Shown piece by piece: positions 37,059 through 44,830 of a stretch of DNA of 64,000 bases. Below the pieces are notes generated by a model. The model saw only the letters and a program-made list of their open reading frames with translations. It searched no databases and had not been told where the DNA came from. Where the stretch lies: NCBI GenBank assembly GCA_910575255.1, contig CAJTEM010000004.1:62001-126000 (forward strand), in the 5' to 3' direction. The stretch is from Lachnospiraceae bacterium. GTDB taxonomy: Bacteria; Bacillota; Clostridia; Lachnospirales; Lachnospiraceae. The position numbers and the translations under genes were made by a program. How positions within the stretch are numbered: position 1 is the stretch's first letter; every line of letters begins with the position of its first letter.

Positions 37059-37090
37059 AAAAAACAGGGGTCTGATCAATCAGACTCCTG
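37059..37090 (-). terminator. Terminator of the HPr-like gene
   Basis: On the minus strand, stem CAGGAGTCTGA/TCTGACCCCTG-type pairing (one G-T) is followed by T6. It lies about 105 bp after the HPr-like stop; nothing else is seen between. Confidence 0.75.
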
Positions 37091-37196
37091 TGATAAGAAA
37101 CGGCCGTGATGGTTCAGAAAACCGATCGCGGCTTCCTGACATCGCCAGAGACACGCTCTGGTACAGCCTTGCCGAATTCAAGCAATGCTGTACTAA

Positions 37197-37430
37197 TTAC
37201 TGAATGATGTAGGGAGAAAGTGTGTCCAGGATCTCTTCGATTCCGGCTTCCGCGTGGATGTTCAAGTCAATAGGCTTGGACAGATCCAGACTGAAGATTC
37301 CCATGATGGACTTGGCATCAATGACGTATCTGCCGGATACCAGGTCAAAATCAACGTCATATTTAGTCAGGTCGTTCACGAAGGATTTCACTTTATCAAT
37401 GGAATTTAAAGAAATACGAACTGTTTTCAT
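37197..37430 (-). CDS. HPr-like protein lacking the catalytic histidine (77 aa)
   Basis: Fold and length match HPr of the phosphotransferase system. The regulatory-serine block is well kept as DAKSIMGIFSLDL (S41 at the HPr Ser46 position). The catalytic His15 site (HARPA in true HPr) is absent; the segment reads ISLNSIDKVKSF. It therefore cannot relay phosphate from enzyme I. A Crh-like regulatory role through Ser phosphorylation is possible but unproven. Start at ATG 37430, 8 bp after AAGGAGG, rather than the upstream ATG. Monocistronic. Confidence 0.85.
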   Translation of the reverse strand: MKTVRISLNSIDKVKSFVNDLTKYDVDFDLVSGRYVIDAKSIMGIFSLDLSKPIDLNIHAEAGIEEILDTLSPYIIQ

Positions 37431-37505
37431 GTACGAAACCTCCTTAATGGTCATTCTCATATTATGTTGTTGACGTCAGGATCTCACTCCTTCTGTCTTA
37501 TAGTA

Positions 37506-37534
37506 ATACTACCCAGATATGACAGAAAAGTCAA
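37506..37534 (-). promoter_or_regulatory. SigA promoter of the HPr-like gene
   Basis: On the minus strand: TTGACT, 17-bp spacer, TAGTAT. Confidence 0.75.
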
Positions 37535-37567
37535 TAGAAAGTTGAGAAAATCGTTACTGTCCACAGG

Positions 37568-37881
37568 CCAATGTCAGTTAGTTAAGCCGTTCCAAAAGGT
37601 ACGCCAAGGAAACGGGGAGAGAGGCCACCGGAAATCGTCTGCGGATTTTTCCGGTTTCGAGATCAAGAATTCCTAAAATTCCTGATTTTTGCTAAAAGCG
37701 AAACGAAAATCCACAAACTCGCTTCGCTCAGACAGTGTGGATTTTCGCTTCAACGCAAAATTCAGGAATTTAAGGATTTCTAAATCTCTGCAAAGTCAAA
37801 ACCCGCAGACGATTTCCGGTGGCCTCTCTCCCCGTTTCCTTGGCTGTGCTTCGCGATTCCTCCTTAACTTACTGACATTGG
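37568..37881 (+). repeat. Nested palindromic element, copy D
   Basis: Bounded by inverted end motifs CCAATGTCAGTTAGTTAAG and CTTAACTTACTGACATTGG. The outer arms pair (GCCAAGGAAACGGGGAGAG and complement), including ATCGTCTGCGG with CCGCAGACGAT where all other copies have ATGGTCTG. The inner stem is AAAATCCACA/TGTGGATTTT and the loop is identical to copy A. It lies between the divergent HPr-like promoter and mtaB. Confidence 0.92.
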
Positions 37882-37905
37882 TTCACGGGGGATTTCGTAA
37901 GATCC

Positions 37906-38052
37906 GCCTGGCCGGTTCCCTGTACCCCGGAAAACGCGCTTTCGCTCCGGTGAAGAACGTAGCGGACACTAAATTCGCTGAGAAAAGCATCCCGGCTCAT
38001 TAAACGCCGACGTTCTTCGAAGGTTTCCCGGGGTACGAGGAACCGGTCAGGC
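37906..38052. repeat. Large palindrome H upstream of mtaB
   Basis: Inverted arms GCCTGGCCGGTTCCCTGTAC and GTACGAGGAACCGGTCAGGC flank further pairing (CCCCGGAAAA with TTTCCCGGGG; GAAGAACGT with ACGTTCTTC). The centre, about 35 bases, is unpaired. Unrelated in sequence to copies A-E or G. It directly follows copy D. The 78 bp from its end to mtaB hold a good ribosome site but no convincing promoter. Confidence 0.8.
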
Positions 38053-38130
38053 TACATTTTAACCAGTGAATCGTTACGGAATATCTGGATTGCTACAGAG
38101 AATCACCAGAATGGGAGAGAAGGAAGGATT

Positions 38131-39459
38131 ATGAGAAAAGCGGCAGTGCATAATTTGGGGTGTAAGGTAAATGCCTATGAGAGTGAGGCCATGCGGCAGC
38201 TTCTGGAGCAGGCAGGATATGAGATTGTGCCGTTTCGGGAACGGGCGGATGTGTATATCATCAATACGTGTTCGGTGACCAATATCGCGGATCGGAAGTC
38301 CCGCCAGATGCTGCACCGTGCGAAAAAGCAGAATAGAGATGCAGTTGTGGTGGCTGTCGGCTGCTATGTTCAGGCAGCGGCAGAGGAGCTGAAACGGGAT
38401 CCGGCTGTGGATATCATCATTGGAAATAACAAAAAGCAGGATCTCGTTGCAATACTGGAAGAATGGTTTTTGTCCTCTTCCCGACAGAAGAACGAGGGGA
38501 TAGCGTCGGAGCATGTGATAGAGATCGGCAGCACAAAGGAGTATGAGAGGCTGCACATTGACGGTACGGCGGATCATACCCGGGCATTGATCAAGATCCA
38601 GGACGGCTGCAATCAGTTCTGCAGCTATTGCATTATCCCGTATACCCGCGGACGCGTGCGCAGCCGCCTTCCTCAGGAGGTGGAGCAGGAGGCAGCTTAT
38701 CTGGCGGCAGCCGGTTACCGTGAGATGGTTCTGACTGGGATCCATTTAAGCTCTTATGGCATGGATTTTGCAGAACCGAAAAAGGAAGCGCTTACAGACC
38801 TGATCCGGCGCCTTCACGGGACAGAGGGGATTGTCCGGATTCGTCTGGGTTCCCTGGAGCCCAGAATCGTTACCAGGGAGTTTGTCGATGCACTGGCAGA
38901 GATTCCGGAGATCTGTCCGCATTTCCATCTTTCCCTGCAGAGCGGCTGTGATGCGACTTTGAAACGGATGAATCGCCGCTACACCACAGAGGAGTATGCC
39001 AACTGCTGTGCACTTCTGCGGGAGGTATTTCCCAATGCTGCGATTACCACGGATGTGATTGTGGGATTTCCGGGAGAGACGGAGGAGGAATTTGCGGAGA
39101 CGAAGGCATTTCTGCGGCGGATTCATTTTTATGAAATGCATGTATTTAAATATTCCGCCCGTTCCGGTACCCGTGCCGCGGCGATGCCGGACCAGATACC
39201 GGAACCGGTCAAAACAAGGCGCAGCGAGGAGCTTCTTACCCTGGAAAAGGAGATGTCCCGGGAATACCGTCAGAGATTTCTGCATACCGCGCAGGAGGTC
39301 CTTCTGGAGGAAGAGGTTCCGATACAGGGGTCTGCCTGGCTGGTGGGGCATACCAGGGAGTATGTAAAGGTGGCGGTTCCTGCTGGCGATTTCTGTCCCA
39401 ACACATTGGTGGAGGTGGTTCCCCGGCAGATGCTGACAGAGGAGATCCTGCGGGGGTAG
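38131..39459 (+). CDS. mtaB: tRNA t6A37 methylthiotransferase MtaB
   Basis: A radical-SAM enzyme with two iron-sulfur clusters that turns t6A37 into ms2t6A37 in tRNAs reading ANN codons. It has the N-terminal UPF0004 domain (AVHNLGCKVNAYESEAM, INTCSVTNIADRKSRQ), the radical-SAM CxxxCxxC in DGCNQFCSYCIIPYTRG, and a C-terminal TRAM domain. 442 residues, the MtaB rather than MiaB layout. AAGGAAGG precedes the ATG. It is isolated between repeat clusters. Confidence 0.94.
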   Translation: MRKAAVHNLGCKVNAYESEAMRQLLEQAGYEIVPFRERADVYIINTCSVTNIADRKSRQMLHRAKKQNRDAVVVAVGCYVQAAAEELKRDPAVDIIIGNNKKQDLVAILEEWFLSSSRQKNEGIASEHVIEIGSTKEYERLHIDGTADHTRALIKIQDGCNQFCSYCIIPYTRGRVRSRLPQEVEQEAAYLAAAGYREMVLTGIHLSSYGMDFAEPKKEALTDLIRRLHGTEGIVRIRLGSLEPRIVTREFVDALAEIPEICPHFHLSLQSGCDATLKRMNRRYTTEEYANCCALLREVFPNAAITTDVIVGFPGETEEEFAETKAFLRRIHFYEMHVFKYSARSGTRAAAMPDQIPEPVKTRRSEELLTLEKEMSREYRQRFLHTAQEVLLEEEVPIQGSAWLVGHTREYVKVAVPAGDFCPNTLVEVVPRQMLTEEILRG

Positions 39460-39490
39460 GATCCGGGAGGTATGTTCCGGGAGGTATGTT

Positions 39491-39684
39491 CTGGAAAAAG
39501 GGTTCCCCGGCTTGCGGGTTTCGGATGCGGTAACTCTAAGCTTGCAGAAATCTGCTAAAAGCAGTGTCAAAAATACAGAACTCGCTTCGCTCAGACAGCT
39601 GTATTTTTGACACTGACGCAGATTCCTGCGAGCTAAGAGTTTCCGGGCATCCTGCAAACACAATCCGGGGAACCCTTTTTCCAG
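39491..39684. repeat. Palindromic element I: same loop, unrelated arms
   Basis: The outermost 20 bases CTGGAAAAAGGGTTCCCCGG pair perfectly with the last 20. Further pairing runs through AACTCT/AGAGTT, GCAG and ATCTGC/GCAGAT to an inner perfect stem CAGTGTCAAAAATACAG/CTGTATTTTTGACACTG. The loop is AACTCGCTTCGCTCAGACAG, identical to copies A, C, D and E, while the arms share no clear similarity with theirs. Confidence 0.9.
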
Positions 39685-39774
39685 AGCTGCTATCTGCCAA
39701 TCTCGAAGAAAGCACTCTCCGAAAGGCAACGGTAATCATCATTGTTCTCATTTAATGTCATCCCGTTCAGCACT

Positions 39775-40045
39775 GAGAATATTCAGCCATGGAACCGGGA
39801 AGGGAAGCCGCTCAAAATGGTCTGCAGATTTTGACTTTGCAGAGATTTAGAAGTCCTTAAATTCCTGAGTTTTGCGTTGAAACAAAAATCCCCGCTGTCT
39901 GAGCGAAGCGAGTTCGGGGATTTTCGTTTCGTTCTTAGCAAAAATCAGAAATTTTAGGAATTCTTAATCTCGAAACCGGAAAAAGCAGCAGACCATTTTG
40001 AGCGGCTTCCCTTCCCGGTTCCATGGCGTACCTCTCGGAACCTCA
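39775..40045 (-). repeat. Nested palindromic element, copy E (inverted orientation)
   Basis: Same plan as A-D, read on the minus strand. The outer arms pair exactly (CCATGGAACCGGGAAGGGAA with TTCCCTTCCCGGTTCCATGG), and the inner stem is the AAAATCCCCG version with one T/G change. The loop is identical. It starts 90 bp after element I and ends 42 bp before the ireB -35 box. Confidence 0.92.
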
Positions 40046-40086
40046 ATCCTCCAAAAGCGGCCGTACGATCTTAAGAAATATTTCTC

Positions 40087-40115
40087 TTGCCGAATCACAC
40101 AAAGTAGTATAGAAT
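40087..40115 (+). promoter_or_regulatory. SigA promoter of ireB
   Basis: TTGCCG, 17-bp spacer, TAGAAT, 31 bp ahead of the ireB start. Confidence 0.75.
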
Positions 40116-40145
40116 AGAGAGGAATAGTTAAAGGACGTGAAAAAC

Positions 40146-40412
40146 ATGGGCGAAATTCATAACACACAGTTTTTTCAGGCAGTACAGGAGAATAAAATGG
40201 ATGTCAGCCAGGTTTTGGAGCAGGTATATGATGCTCTGACAGAGAAAGGATATAATCCGGTGAATCAGATCGTGGGGTACCTTATATCCGGAGATCCAAC
40301 TTACATTACCAGCCACAAAAGCGCACGCAGCCTGATTATGAAGGTGGAGCGGGACGAGATTTTAGAAGAGCTGATGTCAGTTTATATTGATGCGAGGCTA
40401 GAGCATATTTGA
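40146..40412 (+). CDS. ireB: IreB family regulatory protein (UPF0297)
   Basis: A small dimeric protein, in Enterococcus a substrate of the PASTA kinase IreK that influences cephalosporin tolerance. Highly conserved blocks: NTQFFQAV, DVSQVLEQVYDALTEKGYNPVNQIVGYLISGDPTYI, and RDEILEELMSVYI. ATG 40146 was chosen over the GTG at 40137 for ribosome-site spacing. It heads the conserved ireB-ruvX-DUF1292 order, though here 227 bp with a hairpin separate it from ruvX. Confidence 0.94.
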   Translation: MGEIHNTQFFQAVQENKMDVSQVLEQVYDALTEKGYNPVNQIVGYLISGDPTYITSHKSARSLIMKVERDEILEELMSVYIDARLEHI

Positions 40413-40573
40413 AAATTTATTCCCACAGATTGTGACGCACATCTGCCAGGAAGCAATTTCCAGACATGTTCTGGGATAAGGCCAGGAGCTTGCAGAAAGT
40501 CATGTTACAGAGGGATCGGAAGAAGCTTGTGACGGTTTTTTTGATCATCCAATCTGCCAAAAGATAAGGAAGG

Positions 40574-40610
40574 CTGTCAGTCCGAGCCATTTGCCGGACT
40601 GGCAGTCTTT
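40574..40610 (+). terminator. Hairpin between ireB and ruvX
   Basis: Stem CTGTCAGTCCG/CGGACTGGCAG with one G-T pair, followed by TCTTTTC. It lies 30 bp before the ruvX start. It could terminate ireB transcripts or attenuate entry into the ruvX block. Confidence 0.55.
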
Positions 40611-40639
40611 TCGGGCGCAGGAAAGGAACCGGTTGGCGT

Positions 40640-41071
40640 ATGAGAATGTTGGGACTGGATTATGGCTCCCGGACCGTGGGGGTGGCAGTCAGTGATCCGT
40701 TGGGAATTACGGCTCACGGAGTGGAGACGATTACCCGCAAGGAGGAGAACAAGCTGCGCAGGACGCTGGCGCGGATCGAGGAGCTGATCGGAGAATATCA
40801 GATTGAAATGATCGTTTTGGGCTATCCTAAGAATATGGATGATTCGATTGGAGAACGTGCGAAAAAGACGGAAGAGTTTCGGGATATGCTGGTGCGCAGG
40901 ACGGATTTGCCCGTGGTCTTGTGGGATGAGCGTCTGACAACTATGGAAGCGAATGACATCTTAATAGAAAGCGGAGTCCGCAGAGAGAACCGCAAGCGTG
41001 TGATTGATAAGATCGCGGCTGTGCTGATTCTCCGTTCCTATATGGATTCCGTACAGGAGAAGAAATCGTGA
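40640..41071 (+). CDS. ruvX: Holliday-junction-resolvase-like / pre-16S rRNA nuclease
   Basis: YqgF family RNase H-fold nuclease; shown in E. coli to act in 16S rRNA 5' maturation. 143 residues, with [45 protein letters not shown] and the final [14 protein letters not shown]. Its stop overlaps the GTG start of the next gene. Confidence 0.95.
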   Translation: MRMLGLDYGSRTVGVAVSDPLGITAHGVETITRKEENKLRRTLARIEELIGEYQIEMIVLGYPKNMDDSIGERAKKTEEFRDMLVRRTDLPVVLWDERLTTMEANDILIESGVRRENRKRVIDKIAAVLILRSYMDSVQEKKS

Positions 41072-41343
41072 CACAGGAAGAGAAGATTACATTGCAGACG
41101 GACGACGGAGAAGCTGTGGATTTTTACGTGCTGGAGGAAACCCGGATTAACGGGATGAATTATCTGATGGTAACAGATGCCCAGGAAGAAGAAGATGGGG
41201 AATGCTATGTTCTTAAGGATGTGTCCGGCTCCGGGGACAGTGAAGCAGTTTACGAGTTTGTGGAAAATGACGACGAGCTCGATTATCTGTATCGGATTTT
41301 TACAGAGCTTTTGGAGGATGCAGATGTAGAACTTAAGAAGTAG
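41068..41343 (+). CDS. DUF1292 family protein (YrzB-like)
   Basis: A small acidic protein beginning at GTG, overlapping the ruvX stop as GTGA. Layout: [63 protein letters not shown]. Third member of the conserved cluster; biochemical function unknown. Confidence 0.9.
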   Translation: MTQEEKITLQTDDGEAVDFYVLEETRINGMNYLMVTDAQEEEDGECYVLKDVSGSGDSEAVYEFVENDDELDYLYRIFTELLEDADVELKK

Positions 41344-41383
41344 ATCCGGCTTTAAAAAGCGGGAATCGGGAAAGTGGAGAAAT

Positions 41384-41851
41384 ATGGAGCAGGAACGTTT
41401 TAAAGAAACATTGCGGAGGCGTGGGTTGAAGGTGACGAACCAGCGACTGTTGGTGCTGGAGACAATTGCCGACCGTCCGGGGCAGCATCTGACAGCTGAG
41501 GAGATTTACGAACTGACAAAGGAGAAGTACCCGGAGATCGGTCTGGCGACGATCTATCGCACCGTGCAGGTGCTCGTAGAGCTGGGCGTGATTGACAAGG
41601 TAAGCTTTGATGACGGATTTGTGCGTTATGAGCTGGGTGACGCGGGACAAGACAGCCGCCATCACCATCACCATGCCATCTGTCAGAGGTGCGGGAGCGT
41701 GATTTCCTTTGAAGGGGATCTGCTGGAGACATTGGAAGAGGCGCTTTATGACACCATAGGTTTTGTGGTGACGGACCATGAGGTCAAGCTGACAGGCTAT
41801 TGCCGGGAATGCGCAAAAGGAAAGGAAAATAATATGGAGGAAATCAATTGA
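41384..41851 (+). CDS. Fur family transcriptional regulator
   Basis: A metal-responsive repressor with N-terminal winged helix (LKVTNQRLLVLETI, LATIYRTVQVLVELGVI) and C-terminal dimerisation domain. A run of five His (RHHHHHAIC) and two CxxC pairs (CQRC, CREC) supply metal sites. The CxxC pairs suggest structural zinc. Fur, Zur and PerR subtypes cannot be separated with confidence. The stop overlaps the RNase J start. Confidence 0.92.
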   Translation: MEQERFKETLRRRGLKVTNQRLLVLETIADRPGQHLTAEEIYELTKEKYPEIGLATIYRTVQVLVELGVIDKVSFDDGFVRYELGDAGQDSRHHHHHAICQRCGSVISFEGDLLETLEEALYDTIGFVVTDHEVKLTGYCRECAKGKENNMEEIN

Positions 41852-43692
41852 GGACAGACAATCAGAAGGACGGTAAGAATCATAATCAGAATGGAAGAAA
41901 TCAGAAGAGCGGAAAGAATCAGAATCCGAGAGAACAGAAAGAAGCGAGGGAAATACCCGCTGCAGCAGAGTCTCGTGAGATAAAGAGTCATAAGAATCCG
42001 AATGAAAAGAAAAAGGGAGAGACCCAGCAGACAGGCGGGGGGCCGAAGATAAAGATCATTCCTCTGGGCGGACTGGAGCAGATCGGGATGAATATCACGG
42101 CTTTTGAATATGAAGATCATATTATGGTGGTGGACTGCGGGCTGTCCTTCCCCTCTGACGATATGCTGGGGATTGATCTGGTGATTCCGGATGTGACTTA
42201 TCTGGAACAGAACCTGGACAAGGTCAAAGGCTTTGTGATCACTCATGGACATGAGGACCATATCGGGGCCTTGCCCTATATTCTGCAGAAAGTCAATGTG
42301 CCGGTATATGCGACCAAGCTTACCATGGGGCTCATTGAAAACAAGTTAAAAGAGCACAATCTGATGAAATCAACCAAGCGCAAGGTGGTGCGCCATGGAC
42401 AATCGATCAACCTGGGTTGTTTCCGGGTGGAATTTGTCAAGATGAACCACAGCATTGCCGATGCGGCGGCGCTGGCGATCTTTACCCCGGCGGGAGTGAT
42501 TGTGCATACGGGGGATTTCAAGATCGATTATACGCCGGTATTCGGGGATGCAGCAGATCTGCAGCGGTTTGCGGAGCTGGGACGGAAAGGGGTACTGGCT
42601 CTGATGAGTGATTCCACCAATGCGGTTCGCACCGGCTTTACTGCCTCGGAGCGCACGGTGGGCAAGACCTTTGACGGGATCTTCGCAGAGCACAAGGCAA
42701 ACCGGATTATTGTGGCGACCTTTGCTTCCAATGTGGATCGGGTTCAGCAGATTATCAATTCCGCCTACAAGTATGGCCGGAAGGTAGTGGTGGAGGGCCG
42801 CAGCATGGTCAATGTCATCGGTACGGCCAGTGAGCTGGGATATATCAGTATTCCGGAGGGCACACTGATTGACATTGAGCAGCTGAAGAATTATACGGAT
42901 GAACAGACCGTACTGATCACGACCGGAAGCCAGGGGGAATCTATGGCAGCCCTGTCCCGTATGGCGTCCAATCTGCACAGGAAGGTTTCGATCAAGCCGA
43001 ATGATGTGGTGATATTCAGTTCGACGCCGATTCCGGGCAATGAAAAGGCGGTATATAAGGTGATTAACGAGCTGTCACAGAAGGGGGCTGAGGTCATTTT
43101 CCAGGATACGCATGTGTCGGGACATGCCTGTCAGGAAGAGATCAAGCTGATGTACGCCTTGCTGCGTCCGAAGTTTGCCCTGCCGGTGCATGGAGAGTAC
43201 CGTCATCTGGTGGCAAACCGCGGTCTGGCGCTCTCCATGGGGATTCCCAAGGAGAATGTGCTTTTGATGTCCTCCGGGGATGTGGTAGAGCTGGGACCGG
43301 ATACCTGTAAGGTGACCGGACATGTTCCGTCCGGCGGAATTCTGGTGGACGGGCTGGGCGTGGGCGATGTGGGGAATATCGTACTGCGGGATCGTCAGAA
43401 CCTGGCACAGAACGGAATCATTATCGTAGTGCTGACCCTGGAAAAATACAGCAATCAATTGCTGGCCGGACCGGATATCGTATCCCGCGGCTTCGTGTAT
43501 GTGAGGGAGTCTGAGGATCTTCTGGATGAGGCGAAGCGTGTGGTGGATGATGCGGTGATGGACTGTCTGGATCGTCATGTGACGGATTGGGGCAAGATCA
43601 AGAATATTATCCGGGACAGCCTGAGTGATTTTCTGTGGAAGCGGATGAAGCGCAATCCCATGATTCTCCCGATTATTATGGAAGTGGAGTAA
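41848..43692 (+). CDS. rnj: Ribonuclease J with basic N-terminal extension (614 aa)
   Basis: A metallo-beta-lactamase/beta-CASP ribonuclease with endo- and 5'-exonuclease activity in mRNA decay and rRNA maturation. Catalytic HGHEDHIGALPY, the beta-CASP core (STNAVRTGFTASE, ISIPEGTLIDIEQ, TTGSQGESMAALSRMA) and the C-terminal domain are complete. The start is a TTG overlapping the Fur stop (TTGA). The first ~62 residues are low-complexity Asn/Lys/Gln/Glu and absent from Bacillus RNase J; the conserved part begins at KIKIIPLGGLEQIG. Confidence 0.93.
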   Translation: MRTDNQKDGKNHNQNGRNQKSGKNQNPREQKEAREIPAAAESREIKSHKNPNEKKKGETQQTGGGPKIKIIPLGGLEQIGMNITAFEYEDHIMVVDCGLSFPSDDMLGIDLVIPDVTYLEQNLDKVKGFVITHGHEDHIGALPYILQKVNVPVYATKLTMGLIENKLKEHNLMKSTKRKVVRHGQSINLGCFRVEFVKMNHSIADAAALAIFTPAGVIVHTGDFKIDYTPVFGDAADLQRFAELGRKGVLALMSDSTNAVRTGFTASERTVGKTFDGIFAEHKANRIIVATFASNVDRVQQIINSAYKYGRKVVVEGRSMVNVIGTASELGYISIPEGTLIDIEQLKNYTDEQTVLITTGSQGESMAALSRMASNLHRKVSIKPNDVVIFSSTPIPGNEKAVYKVINELSQKGAEVIFQDTHVSGHACQEEIKLMYALLRPKFALPVHGEYRHLVANRGLALSMGIPKENVLLMSSGDVVELGPDTCKVTGHVPSGGILVDGLGVGDVGNIVLRDRQNLAQNGIIIVVLTLEKYSNQLLAGPDIVSRGFVYVRESEDLLDEAKRVVDDAVMDCLDRHVTDWGKIKNIIRDSLSDFLWKRMKRNPMILPIIMEVE

Positions 43693-43707
43693 AGGCGGTG
43701 GTTTTTG

Positions 43708-44181
43708 ATGAGCCAGATGACGAAGGAGATCAATGCGATAACCGGTACGATTATCGGAGTTTCCGGAAAGCTGATTGTCTATGCGTTAGTGATTCTGTTG
43801 CTGGTGGAGGGAATGACACGGGGCTATGCTTTCGGCCATGAGGTGTTTTACGCTACCGCGGTTGATCCGGAGCCGGGGTTTCGTTATTCGGTGACGATTC
43901 CCGAGGGGCAGGACTTAGCAGAGACAGCCAGGATGCTGAAGGATGTGGGTCTGATCCGCAATGAATATGCCGTGCGGATCCAAATGTGGTTTTATGATTA
44001 TGAGGCGTATCCGGGCACGTATGAATTGAGTACGGCCATGACCTCAAAGGAGATTCTTCAGATTCTTAACGTAAAGCCGGAGACCGGGGAGACCGCTTTG
44101 CCGGATGCTTCCGAAGCGGAGACGGAGGAAGATCCTGGAGAGGGTGACGAAGGGATCTCGATTGAGGAGGATTCCTTATGA
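43708..44181 (+). CDS. MltG-like membrane protein without transglycosylase domain (157 aa)
   Basis: One membrane helix (about 20-38) is followed by a short LysM-like segment (YSVTIPEGQDLAETARMLKDVGLIRNEYAV) and the GTYELSTAMTSKEILQIL motif that in MltG precedes the catalytic domain. The protein then ends in an acidic tail. The Glu-bearing YceG catalytic core is missing, so it cannot be a lytic transglycosylase. It occupies the position of mltG (yrrL) in the Bacillus yrrL-yrrM-yrrN/O order. ATGA overlap with trmR. Confidence 0.85.
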   Translation: MSQMTKEINAITGTIIGVSGKLIVYALVILLLVEGMTRGYAFGHEVFYATAVDPEPGFRYSVTIPEGQDLAETARMLKDVGLIRNEYAVRIQMWFYDYEAYPGTYELSTAMTSKEILQILNVKPETGETALPDASEAETEEDPGEGDEGISIEEDSL

Positions 44182-44828
44182 CCGGCGATAACCGGATTGC
44201 CGACTATATCCGGTCTTTGGAGAGCGGACATGGAGACTTGTGTGATCAGATAGCCAGAGAAGCGCGGAAGAATCATGTACCGATTATCCGGCCCGAGACG
44301 GCGGCATTTTTGAAAACCATGGTAGCGATTGTCCGCCCCTTGCGGATATTGGAGGTAGGCACAGCGGTGGGGTATTCGGCGCTTCTGATGGCACAGGTGA
44401 TGCCTGAGGGAGCATCGATCGTCACCATGGAGAATTATGCCCCGCGGATTGCCCAGGCACGGAGGAATTTTCGTCAGGCGTCCATGGAGTCGCGGATCAC
44501 ATTGATGGAGGGCGATGCCGGAGAGCTGTTAGGGCAGCTTTCCGGCTCGTATGATTTTATTTTTATGGATGCGGCCAAAGGACAGTATCTTCACTGGCTG
44601 CCGCAGATTCTGAGGCGGATGGATGAAGGAGCGGTGCTCTTTTCCGACAATGTGCTTCAGGACGGTGACATTCTGGAATCCCGTTTTGCCGTACAGCGGA
44701 GAGATCGGACGATACATGCCCGGATGCGGGAATACTTATATGAGCTGAAGCATCGGCCGGAGCTGGAGACCAGCGTGGTGCCGGTGGGAGACGGGGTGGC
44801 TTTGAGCGTAAAAAGGAGAATCAGTTAA
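44178..44828 (+). CDS. trmR: O-methyltransferase, probable tRNA 5-hydroxyuridine methyltransferase
   Basis: Class I SAM-dependent O-methyltransferase (216 aa): LEVGTAVGYSALLMA is the SAM site, followed by ITLMEGDAGELL, DFIFMDAAKGQY and SDNVLQDG with metal-ligand-type acidic residues. Bacillus TrmR (YrrM) methylates 5-hydroxyuridine-34 to mo5U in tRNAs. The assignment rests on sequence plus the next gene, a U32 protein of the hydroxylating type, and on the upstream MltG-like gene, matching the Bacillus order. Confidence 0.85.
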   Translation: MTGDNRIADYIRSLESGHGDLCDQIAREARKNHVPIIRPETAAFLKTMVAIVRPLRILEVGTAVGYSALLMAQVMPEGASIVTMENYAPRIAQARRNFRQASMESRITLMEGDAGELLGQLSGSYDFIFMDAAKGQYLHWLPQILRRMDEGAVLFSDNVLQDGDILESRFAVQRRDRTIHARMREYLYELKHRPELETSVVPVGDGVALSVKRRIS

Positions 44829-44830
44829 CC

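Noticed and set aside
16205-40045. Palindromes A-E considered as ordinary Rho-independent terminators or a CRISPR array
   Set aside because: Arms are far too long, there are no consistent T-runs, two copies lie between divergent genes, and copies are kilobases apart without spacers.
40468-40569. 33-codon frame between ireB and ruvX (begins MFWDKARSLQK)
   Set aside because: No ribosome site of note, no homology recognised, and a frame this short occurs by chance.
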